From Methylocella tundrae (GTDB taxonomy: Bacteria; Pseudomonadota; Alphaproteobacteria; Rhizobiales; Beijerinckiaceae): DNA of 64,000 nt. The position numbers and the translations under genes were made by a program. Shown here in pieces: positions 1-11,675 of the stretch. The stretch's first letter is position 1, and every line of letters begins with the position of its first letter. A model generated the notes under the pieces. The model searched no databases and had not been told where the DNA came from. It saw nothing but the letters and a program-made list of their open reading frames with translations. The stretch spans positions 930,001 through 994,000 of the forward strand of contig NZ_CP139089.1 of the NCBI RefSeq assembly GCF_038024855.1, read 5' to 3'.

Positions 1-1041
1 CGTCTTGACCGGAGCGCTGACGGCGCCCTCCGGCAGCGCAAAGGCGATGTCGGCGGCGTCCTTGTCGATCAACTGCGCGCGCGTCACCAGGCCGAGAGAG
101 ACATCTTTCAGCGTCAATCCCCGATCCTTGACAATATCGTCGAAGCTCGCGCCCGCGTCGAGCTTGTCTCGCGCCGCCTTGGCCGCGGCGTCGTCGGGAA
201 AAATGATCTGCTCGATGGCGCGCTTTTCGGGCGAGCCGAACTTGTCGCCCTTGGTTTCGTCGTATCGCTTTTGGGCGTCGGCGTCGGAGACGTTCTGAGG
301 TGTGGCAATGGACTCCGGCGTCAGCGTCAATGTCACGAGGCTGCGATATTCGGGGGACGAATAACCAAGCTTGCGATCTTCGAAATATTTGCGCAGCTCA
401 TCTTCCGGCGGCGATGCGACCGGACCCACGCTGGAGGCCGGAAGAATGACAAAATCCACGCTGCGGGTTTCCGCCTGGAAGCGATGGATCGCTTCCAGCA
501 TGGCCTTCGGCAGCTGCAGTCCGGCGGTCAGCGGGTCGACGAGCTCATGGCGCAGGTAAAAGCCGCGCTGATCCCGCACGAAAGCCTTTTCGTTGAGGCC
601 GTTGTCGCGCAAAAGCTCATCGAAGCGCGCATGGTCGAATTGCCCGTCGGGGCCTTTGAAAGACGGATCATTGGCGATCGCTTTGGCGATTTCGGAATCG
701 TTCATGGCGAGTCCCAGCGCATGCGTCTCCTGGTTCAGCGCCGCTTCGCTGAGGAGACGCGACAACACCTGACGATCAAGGCCGAAGCGCTTCGCCTCTT
801 CATTGGTGATGGCCCGTCTGGCCTGGCGCTGAACGCGTTGCAGTTCCGTCTGATAGGCATTGCGAAAGGTGTCGGTGGTGATCTCTTCGCCGCCGACCTC
901 AGCCAACTTATTGGCGCCGAAGCCGCGGAAAATGTCGCCGATGCCCCAGATTGCGAAGCTGAGAATGATAAAGCCCATCACGATCGCCATGATGATGCGG
1001 CCGATCCAGCCCTGTGTTGCGGCGCGCATGGCTTCCAGCAT
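1..1041 (-). CDS. PpiD/SurA-N type periplasmic folding chaperone (partial, C-terminus off window)
   Basis: Reading down from the ATG at 1041 gives 347 codons that run off the left edge, so the C-terminus is missing. Residues about 11-30 form one hydrophobic N-terminal anchor (GWIGRIIMAIVMGFIILSFA), followed by a SurA-N-like helical region with the motif E-I-T-T-D-T-F-R-N-A-Y and a Q-rich segment. This architecture matches membrane-anchored peptidyl-prolyl isomerase PpiD, which helps fold exported proteins on the periplasmic face of the inner membrane. The start of a parvulin-like segment is probably present near the cut. It is divergent from tpiA, with about 140 bp between them, an arrangement common in alphaproteobacteria. 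Isomerase activity cannot be judged because the domain is incomplete. Confidence 0.85.
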   Translation of the reverse strand, partial: MLEAMRAATQGWIGRIIMAIVMGFIILSFAIWGIGDIFRGFGANKLAEVGGEEITTDTFRNAYQTELQRVQRQARRAITNEEAKRFGLDRQVLSRLLSEAALNQETHALGLAMNDSEIAKAIANDPSFKGPDGQFDHARFDELLRDNGLNEKAFVRDQRGFYLRHELVDPLTAGLQLPKAMLEAIHRFQAETRSVDFVILPASSVGPVASPPEDELRKYFEDRKLGYSSPEYRSLVTLTLTPESIATPQNVSDADAQKRYDETKGDKFGSPEKRAIEQIIFPDDAAAKAARDKLDAGASFDDIVKDRGLTLKDVSLGLVTRAQLIDKDAADIAFALPEGAVSAPVKT

Positions 1042-1185
1042 GTCTTACTGATCTTTCTTTATCGCGAGAGTTGAGGCCAAGCTTGGGCCGGACGTTTACA
1101 AATTTGGTCGGGACTATAAGAAGGTGCGCCGGCGCTTGCAACGCGTCCGCGGCGCATGTCCAGCCTCAAAGCCGGAAGTTTTATG

Positions 1186-1971
1186 ATGGCATATAGACAA
1201 TCGCAGCCTCCCCGGCGACCCCTCGTCGCCGGAAACTGGAAGATGCATGGGCTTCGCAAGGATCTCGTCGAAGCGGAAAAGATCTGCGCGGCGACAGCCG
1301 CCGGCGAAGCGGGGCAGGCGGAAGTCGTGATCTGCCTGCCGGCGACTTTGCTGATCTCCGCGGCGCCGGCCTGCCGCAGCGCCGGCGTCGGACTTGGCGG
1401 CCAGCATTGTCACGATGAGCCGAGCGGCGCCTTCACGGGCGACATCTCCGCCGAAATGCTGAAAGATGCAGGCGCTTCTTATGTCATTCTCGGCCATTCC
1501 GAGCGGCGTTCCGGCCACAACGAGGGCAATGAAAGCGTCCGCGAAAAAGCCAGCGCTGCTTTGCGGGCCGGATTGACGGCGATTGTCTGCGTTGGCGAAA
1601 CACGGGCCGAACGAGAGGCCGGCGAGGCCTTGCCGGTCGTCGGCTCGCAGCTCACCGGCTCGATCCCGAAGAAATCCACGCCGGAAAGCCTCGTCATCGC
1701 TTACGAACCGGTCTGGGCGATCGGCACCGGCCTGACGCCGACTTTGCAGGACATCGCCGCGATGCACCGATTCATCCGCGAACGGATTGACGTCGATTTG
1801 CCGGGCATCGGCGACAGGATTCGCCTCCTTTACGGCGGATCGGTAAAGCCGGGCAACGCGGCGGATCTCCTGGGAGTCGAGGATGTCGACGGCGCCCTCG
1901 TTGGCGGCGCGAGCCTGACGGCGCGCGATTTCATGGCGATCGCCGGCGTTTATCGCGATTTCATCAGATAA
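1186..1971 (+). CDS. tpiA: Triosephosphate isomerase
   Basis: Interconverts dihydroxyacetone phosphate and glyceraldehyde 3-phosphate in the cytosol. The 261-residue product has the family signatures: GNWKMHG (residues 16-22, with the substrate-binding Asn/Lys), GHSERR (His104), the catalytic glutamate in AYEPVWAIGTG (Glu174) and the phosphate-binding YGGSVKPGNA. Two adjacent in-frame ATGs occur at 1183 and 1186. The GGAAG at 1174-1178 is better spaced for 1186, so that start is used. An ATG at 1156 would add ten residues with no family match. A hairpin with a T-run follows the stop, so tpiA appears to be terminated before secG. Confidence 0.97.
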   Translation: MAYRQSQPPRRPLVAGNWKMHGLRKDLVEAEKICAATAAGEAGQAEVVICLPATLLISAAPACRSAGVGLGGQHCHDEPSGAFTGDISAEMLKDAGASYVILGHSERRSGHNEGNESVREKASAALRAGLTAIVCVGETRAEREAGEALPVVGSQLTGSIPKKSTPESLVIAYEPVWAIGTGLTPTLQDIAAMHRFIRERIDVDLPGIGDRIRLLYGGSVKPGNAADLLGVEDVDGALVGGASLTARDFMAIAGVYRDFIR

Positions 1972-1972
1972 G

Positions 1973-2003
1973 AGCGGGCAAAAAGCGCCATCGCCCGCTT
2001 TTA
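1973..2003 (+). terminator. Intrinsic terminator of tpiA
   Basis: Perfect 7-bp inverted repeat AGCGGGC (1973-1979) / GCCCGCT (1993-1999) with a 13-nt loop, running straight into TTTT (1999-2002), immediately after the tpiA stop codon. This is a classic intrinsic terminator shape, although the T-run is short. Confidence 0.6.
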
Positions 2004-2201
2004 TTCACTAGCCCTCGCGGCTCGAGGCGGTATAAGAACCCGTCGTGGCGCATCGTCCATGAGGGCGACTTCGCTGGGTGTGAAGCTTGCCATGCGCCTG
2101 GAAACTGGGGGCCCGCTCTGGAAGCGCGCCGCAAAGACCCTTAATTAAAGCCGCAATGCGAGGCGTCGCGACTCGCGACGCGGGTAGAGAAGAGATTTTT
2201 G

Positions 2202-2603
2202 ATGCAGTCGGTGTTGATCGTCGTCCACCTTATGATCGTCGTTGCGCTTGTCGTGACCGTGCTGCTGCAGCGCTCGGAAGGGGGCGCTCTTGGCGTCGGC
2301 GGCGGCGGCGGTTTCATGACCGGCCGTGGACAGGCGAACGTGCTCACTCGGGCGACAGCGATTTTGGCCGCTCTCTTCTTCGCCACCAGCCTTGGCTTGA
2401 CCATTCTCGCGCGGGTCAACCAGGCGCCTTCATCTATTATCCAGCATGTTGCGCCTGCGACGAAGCCGGCCGCTAACGCGCCTCCCGGCCAGCCCGCCAG
2501 CCCCGGCGGCGGTTTGCTTGATCAATTGAAGCAGATCGAGGATCAGCGCCAGTCCTCCCCGTCGCCGGCTCAGCCGGCAAGTCCGCTCGCCCCGCCGAAT
2601 TGA
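2202..2603 (+). CDS. secG: Preprotein translocase subunit SecG
   Basis: Small accessory subunit of the SecYEG protein-export channel in the inner membrane. The 133-residue protein has two hydrophobic segments (about 2-22 and 52-70) separated by the conserved cytoplasmic loop L-L-Q-R-S-E-G-G followed by a glycine run and F-M-T-G-R-G. The C-terminus is a Pro/Ala/Ser-rich tail typical of alphaproteobacterial SecG. The ATG at 2202 follows a GAAGAG element; the in-frame TTG one codon upstream is not needed. It lies between tpiA and pyrG, the order seen in many Hyphomicrobiales. Confidence 0.93.
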   Translation: MQSVLIVVHLMIVVALVVTVLLQRSEGGALGVGGGGGFMTGRGQANVLTRATAILAALFFATSLGLTILARVNQAPSSIIQHVAPATKPAANAPPGQPASPGGGLLDQLKQIEDQRQSSPSPAQPASPLAPPN

Positions 2604-2766
2604 CGGCGCAGAGCTGGACGAAGCTCAGACGCCTGCCAAATAAATTCTGACCGGGGTCAGCGCGCAGGCCCCAATCGACTGCGAGCGGCGGCTGCCATGC
2701 CGCTGACTTGTGGATGAACCGGGGGACCGCTCGAATCGGCTTCCCCTCCCGATCAAACTCGGATAA

Positions 2767-4407
<1,641 letters not shown>

Positions 4408-4434
4408 CCTAACCGGCGCAGCGCGCTTCCGCTA

Positions 4435-4896
4435 TCAACCCCGGCCGCGATAGGGCGGGACGCCCTGATCGGGGAGCCAAAGCCCGGCTGGCGGTTCTCC
4501 CGTGGACCAGAAAACGTCGATCGGAATGCCGCCGCGCGGATACCAATAGCCGCCAATCCTAAACCAGCGCGGCGAAAGGATGGCCACGAGGTCCTTGCCG
4601 ATGCGCAGGGTACAGTCCTCGTGAAATGCGCCGTGGTTTCGAAACGAGCCCAGATAGAGCTTCAGCGACTTTGATTCGACGAGCCATTCGTCCGGCACGT
4701 AATCAATCACGAGAAGCGCGAAATCCGGCTGGCCGGTGACCGGACAGAGCGAGGTAAATTCCGGCGCGGTGAAGCGCGCGAGGTAATGCTCGCTTCGATG
4801 CGGATTAGGGACGCGCTCCAGCGTTGCTTCTTCGGGCGAGGCCGGCGCGGCGACGCTGGCGCCCAGCTGACTCGTTCCCGTATGCGTCTTAACCAT
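4435..4896 (-). CDS. queF: NADPH-dependent 7-cyano-7-deazaguanine reductase QueF
   Basis: Reduces preQ0 to preQ1 in queuosine tRNA-modification biosynthesis. The 153-residue length fits the short, unimodular QueF class. The active-site cysteine lies in [10 protein letters not shown], and the QueF substrate/NADPH motif E-S-K-S-L-K-L-Y is followed by N-H-G-A-F-H-E-D. The ATG at 4896 has a GAGG element about 7 nt upstream on the minus strand. The longer open frame extending to 5205 would run through the repeat array upstream of the TetR gene and has no family match. It converges with pyrG and diverges from the TetR gene. Confidence 0.95.
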   Translation of the reverse strand: MVKTHTGTSQLGASVAAPASPEEATLERVPNPHRSEHYLARFTAPEFTSLCPVTGQPDFALLVIDYVPDEWLVESKSLKLYLGSFRNHGAFHEDCTLRIGKDLVAILSPRWFRIGGYWYPRGGIPIDVFWSTGEPPAGLWLPDQGVPPYRGRG

Positions 4897-5017
4897 TTGA
4901 ACAGCCTCAGCTTGGGCGTCAGGCGTCACGGCCGGTAGGGTAGGGGGCCATCGCGCCTCTTCGCACCCGCCTCTAGGCCGATCCCGAGAAAATTTCAATC
5001 TCCGCAGCCCAGAATAT

Positions 5018-5070
5018 GTTATCATGATGTAGCAATCATGATAACAGATAGTGAAATCTGTTATCATGAT
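5018..5070. promoter_or_regulatory. Array of three alternating operator half-sites upstream of the TetR gene
   Basis: The 11-mer GTTATCATGAT occurs three times: forward at 5018-5028, inverted at 5035-5045 and forward at 5060-5070. The first two form a perfect inverted repeat with a 6-bp spacer. The second and third extend to a perfect 15-bp inverted repeat (5035-5049 / 5056-5070), also with a 6-bp spacer. The two dyad centres are 21 bp apart, about two helical turns. TetR proteins typically bind such dyads as dimers and often autoregulate. The array lies 59 bp upstream of the chosen TetR start and about 120 bp upstream of divergent queF, so it could act on either gene. The assignment to this TetR protein is inferred from position. 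Confidence 0.7.
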
Positions 5071-5128
5071 ACATGGATTCGGATCAGCCGCTCCGTTCGG
5101 CCTATGCGAATTGCTGAAAGCATTGAGA

Positions 5129-5710
5129 ATGAATGAGAAAGCCCTCACGCCAGATGCCATTCTCGATGCAACGGAGGCGGCGCTGCGCCGGTTTGGTCCG
5201 GCCAAGACCAGCGTTATCGACGTTGCCCGGGCTCTGAATGTCAGCCACGGCAGCCTCTACCGCCATTTCGACGGCAAGGCGGAACTGCTCGACGCCGTCG
5301 TCGCGCGCTGGTTATCCCGCATGGCGGGGCCTCTTTCGGTGATCGCCGCCGAAAGCGGGCCCGCGCCGGAACGCTTGCGGCGATGGTTCGATATCCTCAT
5401 GGCCTCGGCGCGCGCCAAGGCGGAAAACGATCCAGACCTTTTTGGAACCTACCTGGAACTGGCCCGCTTAGACCGTCCCGTCGTCGCTGACCACCTGGCG
5501 AGATTAACGGTCCATGTCGCCAAAATCATCGACGACGGCGTGAAGCAGGCCGCCTTCACATCCGTCGAATCGGGCATGACGGCCTGCGCTATTCTTGACG
5601 CGACGTTGCGGTTTCATCATCCGCTGCACGCGCGCGAATGGGCGCGCCCGGAGATGAAGCTGAATTTTGACGCGGTTTGGCGGCTGATTTCGCGCGGACT
5701 TAGCCGGTGA
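5129..5710 (+). CDS. TetR/AcrR family transcriptional regulator
   Basis: About 193 residues. The N-terminal helix-turn-helix domain is recognisable ([13 protein letters not shown], then [20 protein letters not shown]), with the usual K-A-E-L-L-D-A-V after the recognition helix. The remaining ~140 residues are a helical ligand-binding/dimerisation domain whose ligand cannot be read from sequence. The ATG at 5129 places the domain about ten residues from the N-terminus, as usual for the family. The open frame continues upstream to a GTG at 5051, but that lies inside the inverted-repeat array. There is no adjacent efflux or enzyme gene in the same direction, so the target is probably itself and possibly queF. 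Confidence 0.9.
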   Translation: MNEKALTPDAILDATEAALRRFGPAKTSVIDVARALNVSHGSLYRHFDGKAELLDAVVARWLSRMAGPLSVIAAESGPAPERLRRWFDILMASARAKAENDPDLFGTYLELARLDRPVVADHLARLTVHVAKIIDDGVKQAAFTSVESGMTACAILDATLRFHHPLHAREWARPEMKLNFDAVWRLISRGLSR

Positions 5711-5740
5711 GCAACCAATTAAGACAAATCGCCCATTTCG

Positions 5741-6547
5741 TTAACGCGACGCCATTCTGCGCCACTTGGCCTCGATGCGCCGCGAAATCGCCGCGACCCT
5801 TGCCTCGTGCGCGGCCCAGAACGCCCGGCTGGTTGACGCGGTGCGAAGCCGCGGCAGGCCGCGCCTTGCCGTTCTGAAAGCGCGCGGCGCCTTCGACTGG
5901 ATGGACTCGAAAACCATCGGAACCGAGGCCGCCGCCGCGAAGGGAGAGCCGAGCGCGGCAAGATGCGCCCGCGCCCGCCCGCAATAAGTCGCGGACAGCG
6001 GCGACATCTGCTCCTCGCCGTGGCCGGCGCGATATTTCATCAGCGCGCGGCAGAGATCGCCATTGGCGAGCCGCCACGCCTCCGCGAGATAGACGACGCC
6101 ATAGTGAATATTCACTTCCGGCCTGGCGAGTTCGGTCGCGTCCCCGCGAAAACCAAGCATGGCGGCTGTCTCGGGCCGGACCTGCATCAGTCCGATTTCG
6201 CCGATGTCGCCGATCACGGTTGGATCATAGCCGCTTTCAATGGCGACGACGGCATCGGCTATGTCGGGCGGAAGGCCTGTCTTGCCAGCCTCGCGCCGCA
6301 ACAAAGTGCGAAAATTTTTACGCGCATCTGTCGAAGCAGCAGAAAAGGCAGGCTCATGGCGATCATCGTCCGCATTATCTTGCGCGGTCTTATCTGCGCC
6401 GGCCGGGTCGTGACGCCCGGCATCGCCGGGACTGGCTGGCCTTGCGACCGGCAACGGAGCGGCCGGCGCATTGCTCTGCGCCTGAACCGGCGCCGTCAGC
6501 GCCACGCAAATGGCTCCGATTGACGCGAAAGCGATTTTGCCTGCCAC
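5741..6547 (-). CDS. Lytic transglycosylase (SLT domain), exported
   Basis: Predicted to cleave peptidoglycan glycan strands in the periplasm. The 268-residue protein starts at a GTG and has a Sec signal peptide (about 1-23, ending V-Q-A-Q). An Ala/Pro/Asp-rich linker follows, then an SLT/lysozyme-like domain at about 75-190. The catalytic glutamate is Glu104 in A-I-E-S-G-Y-D-P, followed by the family motif G-E-I-G-L-M-Q-V-R-P-E-T-A (116-128) and Y-R-A-G-H. The C-terminal ~70 residues are basic and unassigned. It is convergent with the TetR gene and divergent from eno. The start codon is a reasonable but unproven choice. Confidence 0.88.
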   Translation of the reverse strand: MAGKIAFASIGAICVALTAPVQAQSNAPAAPLPVARPASPGDAGRHDPAGADKTAQDNADDDRHEPAFSAASTDARKNFRTLLRREAGKTGLPPDIADAVVAIESGYDPTVIGDIGEIGLMQVRPETAAMLGFRGDATELARPEVNIHYGVVYLAEAWRLANGDLCRALMKYRAGHGEEQMSPLSATYCGRARAHLAALGSPFAAAASVPMVFESIQSKAPRAFRTARRGLPRLRTASTSRAFWAAHEARVAAISRRIEAKWRRMASR

Positions 6548-6760
6548 GTGATGCTCTTGCCTAAGGGTCGCGATGCTGACGCTAACGCGGAATAATTAAA
6601 AGGAATCGCTGCATTCAATCCCTCGGCAAGATTTTTCGCGGGCAGAGGGCGTCGCGTAGAAATTTTAGATAGAGGCTTAAAAAATTCCAAGCGCAAGACC
6701 CTGTTCAAGCCCTTTTGTCCAGCGAAGCTTCGTCGTAAAAGCCTAAGCCATTCGCCCTAA

Positions 6761-8065
<1,305 letters not shown>

Positions 8066-8088
8066 GGGCAGGCACCGTTTGAACGACA

Positions 8089-8116
8089 GCTTCGCCGCGA
8101 AAATGTTCGGCGAAGC
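8089..8116 (+). terminator. GC-rich hairpin after eno, possible terminator
   Basis: Perfect 9-bp inverted repeat GCTTCGCCG (8089-8097) / CGGCGAAGC (8108-8116) with a 10-nt loop, 23 bp after the eno stop. It lacks a T-run, so it may be a factor-dependent terminator or an mRNA-stabilising hairpin. Confidence 0.35.
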
Positions 8117-8178
8117 CCTGGAACCAACGTCGCCTCGAAGGCTTAAGGCGTCACGCTTCAGCTCTTCCAGGCGGCTCC

Positions 8179-8774
8179 ATGCACAACGAAACGTCGCTCG
8201 ACGCTTTGAATTTCTTTCTCGCCGATGTACGGGAAGGGCTGGGGCCCTACCTCGCGATTTATCTCCTCACGGAGCGTCATTGGCCGGAAGACAGGATCGG
8301 GCTGGTCATAACGATCGCCGGCCTTGCCGGCATCATCGCGCAGACGCAGGCCGGAGCGCTGACCGACGCCAGCCGGGCCAAGCGAGCGATCATCATCGCC
8401 GCCGCCCTTGTCGTCACCGGCGCGTCGATCATCCTTCCCTATATGACCTCCTTCATCCTCGTTGCCGGCTGGACGGTGTCGGGGCGGGCCTTTATGGAGC
8501 GCCTTTCGTTGTCGTCGTCGCCGATCTGACGCGCGGCGGCGGACATTTCAATCTTGCGCAAGGGGCTGTCATCACGGCGCAAGGCGTAGGGGCGGCGTTA
8601 AGCACCTCTCTGGCCGGATTTATCGTCGTGCGCGCCGGATATTCCGCGGCCTTTCTCGTGCTCGGGGCGATAGCGGCTCTCGGCTTTCTATTGTATTTGT
8701 TCGGCATGCCGGAGACGCTCGAACCTGATCGAGGCGAAGGAGAGACAATTCCAGCGCCGGTCCCGGCTCAATGA
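8179..8774 (+). pseudogene. Broken major facilitator superfamily transporter (internal deletion plus frameshift)
   Basis: The first frame (8179-8529) encodes the N-terminal helices of an MFS protein (L-D-A-L-N-F-F-L-A-D-V-R-E-G-L-G-P-Y-L, then A-G-A-L-T-D-A-S-R-A-K-R, the A-motif region) and loses homology after F-I-L-V-A-G. From about 8469 the next frame continues with a typical C-terminal-half MFS sequence (L-D-G-V-G-A-G-L-Y-G-A, V-V-A-D-L-T-R-G, A-Q-G-V-G-A-A-L-S) to the stop at 8774. Together they code for about 200 residues, against roughly 400 in intact MFS proteins. The middle helices are therefore missing and the frame is shifted at the junction. The last codons overlap the next gene as ATGA, so translation of this remnant could still couple to the permease. 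Confidence 0.8.
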
Positions 8775-10027
8775 GCTTTTCAGCTATACTCTCGTGGACA
8801 GTTGCGCTCGATTGGCGGCGGATCGCAGTCGTCGCGATTTTTCTTGTCACCTTGGCGGGGATCGCTGTCGGCCGGGCGCCCGGCCTGCGGATCGATCGAG
8901 CGGGCATGGCGCTCGTCGGCGCCAGCATGATGCTCGCGACCGGCGCTTTTGGTTTCGAGGACGCGCTCAAAGCGGTCGATCTCGACACGATCGCGCTGCT
9001 TCTCGGCATGATGATCATTGTCGCGCAACTGCGCGTTTCTGGCTTTTTCGAACTCGCCGGAAGCTTTGCCTTGCGGCGCGCGCATGGTCCGCTGCTGCTT
9101 CTCGCGGCGATTGTCATCGTCACGGGATGCCTTTCGGCCTTTCTGGTCAATGACGCGATCTGCCTCGCGCTGACGCCGCTGGTCATCGACTTGACGCGCA
9201 GACTGCGCCGCAATCCGGTTCCCTATCTGCTCGCGGTCGCCATGGCGTCGAACGCGGGAAGCGTTGCGACCTTCACCGGCAATCCGCAGAATATGATGAT
9301 CGGCGTCGCATCGCATATTCCCTACGCGCAGTTCGCTCTTCGGCTGGCGCCGATCGCGGCGGCGGCGTTGCTTTTGACCTTCTGCCTCATAGCGGTTGTG
9401 CATCGGCGGGAATTTTCGACGCCATTTTCGGAGGCGGACGGACCGGCGCGGGCTCGCCGCCACCCCTGGCAGATCGGCAAGGCGGCGCTGGTGACGGTTT
9501 GCGTCATCATCGCCTTCTTCGCCGGCGCGCCGGTCGCCGAGGCGGCGCTCATCGGCGGCTCTTTGCTTCTCGTCTCGCGCGCGGTCAATCCGAAAAAGAT
9601 CTACGCTGAAATGGACGGCGCTCTCCTTTTGATGTTCGCCGGGCTTTTCATCGTCGTGGCTGGCGCGAAAAATGCTCTTTTGACGCCGGACGCCCTCGCC
9701 GCCGTTGGGCGGCTCCACCTGGAAAATGGCTGGATTTTATCCGGCGTGACGGCGGGCCTTTCCAATCTCATCAGTAATGTTCCGGCCGTGCTGGTTCTGA
9801 AGCCCTTTATCGAGGCTTCGCCCAATGCGAATCAGGCCTGGCTTGTCGTCGCCATGAGCTCGACGCTCGCCGGCAATCTCACTCTCGTAGGCTCGATCGC
9901 CAATCTGATCGTGGCGGAGCGGGCGAAGCGATCGGACGTGACCATCTCCTTTTTCGACTATTTGAAGGTCGGCCTTCCCCTGACTGTGCTCAGCCTTGGC
10001 TTGGGCGCCTTCGCGCTTTCGCAATGA
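8771..10027 (+). CDS. ArsB/NhaD-superfamily anion or Na+/H+ permease
   Basis: A 418-residue polytopic membrane protein with about ten to twelve hydrophobic segments. Motifs fitting the ion-transporter superfamily of ArsB, NhaD and related permeases include L-V-N-D-A-I-C-L-A-L-T-P-L-V near residue 120, F-T-G-N-P-Q-N-M-M-I-G near 170, and the matching second-half elements S-N-L-I-S-N-V-P-A-V-L and L-A-G-N-L-T-L-V-G-S-I-A-N. The substrate cannot be read: no ars, nhaR or sulfate genes are adjacent. Its ATG overlaps the stop of the broken MFS gene (ATGA), and its stop at 10027 lies just before ftsB. Confidence 0.85.
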   Translation: MSFSAILSWTVALDWRRIAVVAIFLVTLAGIAVGRAPGLRIDRAGMALVGASMMLATGAFGFEDALKAVDLDTIALLLGMMIIVAQLRVSGFFELAGSFALRRAHGPLLLLAAIVIVTGCLSAFLVNDAICLALTPLVIDLTRRLRRNPVPYLLAVAMASNAGSVATFTGNPQNMMIGVASHIPYAQFALRLAPIAAAALLLTFCLIAVVHRREFSTPFSEADGPARARRHPWQIGKAALVTVCVIIAFFAGAPVAEAALIGGSLLLVSRAVNPKKIYAEMDGALLLMFAGLFIVVAGAKNALLTPDALAAVGRLHLENGWILSGVTAGLSNLISNVPAVLVLKPFIEASPNANQAWLVVAMSSTLAGNLTLVGSIANLIVAERAKRSDVTISFFDYLKVGLPLTVLSLGLGAFALSQ

Positions 10028-10077
10028 ATCGAGGAGGCGTTAATGGATCGCTAACCTTGGTCGGGGAATGTGCCGCA

Positions 10078-10401
10078 ATGGTCATTCGCAGGCGCTGGCG
10101 CGCTATCCTCTATCCCTTGTGTCTCTATTGCGTCTCCGGCGCGGCGGGCGGCTATTTTGTATGGCACGCAGTGAACGGCGAGCGCGGGCTGAAAACTCAG
10201 GACGAATACCAGGTTAAAATTGAGAGTCTGCAAAAGGAGCTGCGGGGTCTCAAGGCGGACCGGGCCCTTTGGCAGCACAAAATCGAGTTGATCAACGGCG
10301 CCGTCATCGATCGCGACCTCCTCGACGAAGAGGCGAGGAGTCTTCTCGGACGCGACGATAAGAATGATCTCGTCGTTTTGCTGCCTCATCCCGCGAACTA
10401 A
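10078..10401 (+). CDS. ftsB: Septum formation initiator FtsB
   Basis: FtsB joins FtsL and FtsQ in the divisome and helps activate septal peptidoglycan synthesis. The 107-residue protein has a short basic cytoplasmic start (M-V-I-R-R-R-W-R), one transmembrane helix (about 8-30), a coiled-coil stretch (K-I-E-S-L-Q-K-E-L-R-G-L-K) and the DivIC-type tail D-R-D-L-L-D-E-E-A-R-S-L-L-G. The frame is open from 10024, but the ATG at 10078 gives the expected short N-terminus and follows a GGGGAA element. Location between eno and pdhA is conserved in alphaproteobacteria. Confidence 0.9.
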   Translation: MVIRRRWRAILYPLCLYCVSGAAGGYFVWHAVNGERGLKTQDEYQVKIESLQKELRGLKADRALWQHKIELINGAVIDRDLLDEEARSLLGRDDKNDLVVLLPHPAN

Positions 10402-10599
10402 GAGCGAGCCGGCGCCGATTGTCGATGCTCAGGTCAAGACAACGCTTGCTCGGGCATCTCGGTAGGATTATGCGTCAGTGCGGCCGCGAGCCTCTCCTCG
10501 AGCCGTAATCAAGGCGTGATCTTCCGCTCTCGCTTTCGGCGAAGAGCTGCGTTAGCTTTCGCTTCATCTTGTGTGTCCGCACTTGCAAAGGGTCTGTCC

Positions 10600-11634
10600 A
10601 TGGCCGATGCATCAACCTCCGTCCGCGCCGAATCGAAGTCGCGGAAGGCGACCGACGCCCCTCCTGTCCCGCCTCCCTTCTCGAAAGAGGAAGAACTTAA
10701 GGCCTATCGCGAGATGCTGATGATCCGCCGCTTCGAGGAGAAGGCGGGGCAGCTCTACGGCATGGGCCTCATCGGCGGATTTTGCCATCTCTACATTGGG
10801 CAGGAAGCTGTCGTCGTCGGCGTCATGATGGCGGCAAAGCCCGGCGATCAGACCATCACGAGTTATCGCGATCATGGCCATATGATCGCCTGCGGCATGG
10901 ATCCGAAGGGCGTTCTCGCCGAATTGACCGGGCGTAGAGGCGGCCTGTCGAAAGGCAAGGGCGGCTCGATGCACATGTTCTCGAAAGAGAAGAATTTCTA
11001 TGGCGGCCACGGCATTGTCGGAGCGCAGGTGCCGCTCGGCACCGGGCTCGCCTTCGCCGACCGCTACCGGGCCAACGGGAACGTCTCATATACTTATTTC
11101 GGGGATGGCGCGGCCAATCAGGGGCAGGTCTACGAGAGCTTCAACATGGCCGAGCTGTGGAAGCTTCCCGTCGTTTATATCGTCGAGAACAACCGCTATG
11201 CGATGGGCACCTCCGTCAAGAGATCTTCGGCCCTGACCGATTTCTCAAAGCGCGGCCAGAGCTTCAATATTCCTGGCGAGCAGGTCGACGGCATGGATGT
11301 GCGCGCCGTCAAGGCCGCGACGGACCGCGCGCGTGAATGGTGCGCCGGCGGCAACGGCCCGATCATCCTCGAGATGCAGACCTATCGCTATCGCGGCCAT
11401 TCCATGTCCGATCCTGCGAAATACCGATCGAAGGAAGAAGTGCAGAAGATGCGCGAGGAGCACGATCCGATCGAGCAAGTGCGCGCGCGCCTGCTCGCCG
11501 AACACAAGCTCGGTGAGGATGATCTCAAGGCTATCGACGGCGAGGTTCGCGCCGTCATCGCCGAGGCGGTCGACTTCGCCTCGCATGATCCAGAGCCTGA
11601 TCCAGCCGAATTGTGGACGGATGTGTTGAAGTAG
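10600..11634 (+). CDS. pdhA: Pyruvate dehydrogenase E1 component, alpha subunit
   Basis: With PdhB, decarboxylates pyruvate on thiamine diphosphate and passes the acetyl group to lipoyl-E2. The 344-residue protein has E1-alpha hallmarks: [26 protein letters not shown], the ThDP-binding G-D-G-A-A-N-Q (168-174), and the phosphorylation-loop-like [11 protein letters not shown]. The ATG at 10600 follows AAAGGG; the upstream in-frame extension to 10516 has no match to the family. First gene of the PDH operon; pdhB starts 41 bp downstream. Confidence 0.97.
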   Translation: MADASTSVRAESKSRKATDAPPVPPPFSKEEELKAYREMLMIRRFEEKAGQLYGMGLIGGFCHLYIGQEAVVVGVMMAAKPGDQTITSYRDHGHMIACGMDPKGVLAELTGRRGGLSKGKGGSMHMFSKEKNFYGGHGIVGAQVPLGTGLAFADRYRANGNVSYTYFGDGAANQGQVYESFNMAELWKLPVVYIVENNRYAMGTSVKRSSALTDFSKRGQSFNIPGEQVDGMDVRAVKAATDRAREWCAGGNGPIILEMQTYRYRGHSMSDPAKYRSKEEVQKMREEHDPIEQVRARLLAEHKLGEDDLKAIDGEVRAVIAEAVDFASHDPEPDPAELWTDVLK

Positions 11635-11675
11635 GCTCCAAAAAAACATTCGAGGGATTTGTTCAAGGAACGCCG

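Noticed and set aside
5051..5128. N-terminal extension of the TetR protein from a GTG at 5051
   Set aside because: It would start inside the operator array and add 26 residues with no resemblance to TetR proteins; ATG 5129 gives the normal N-terminus.
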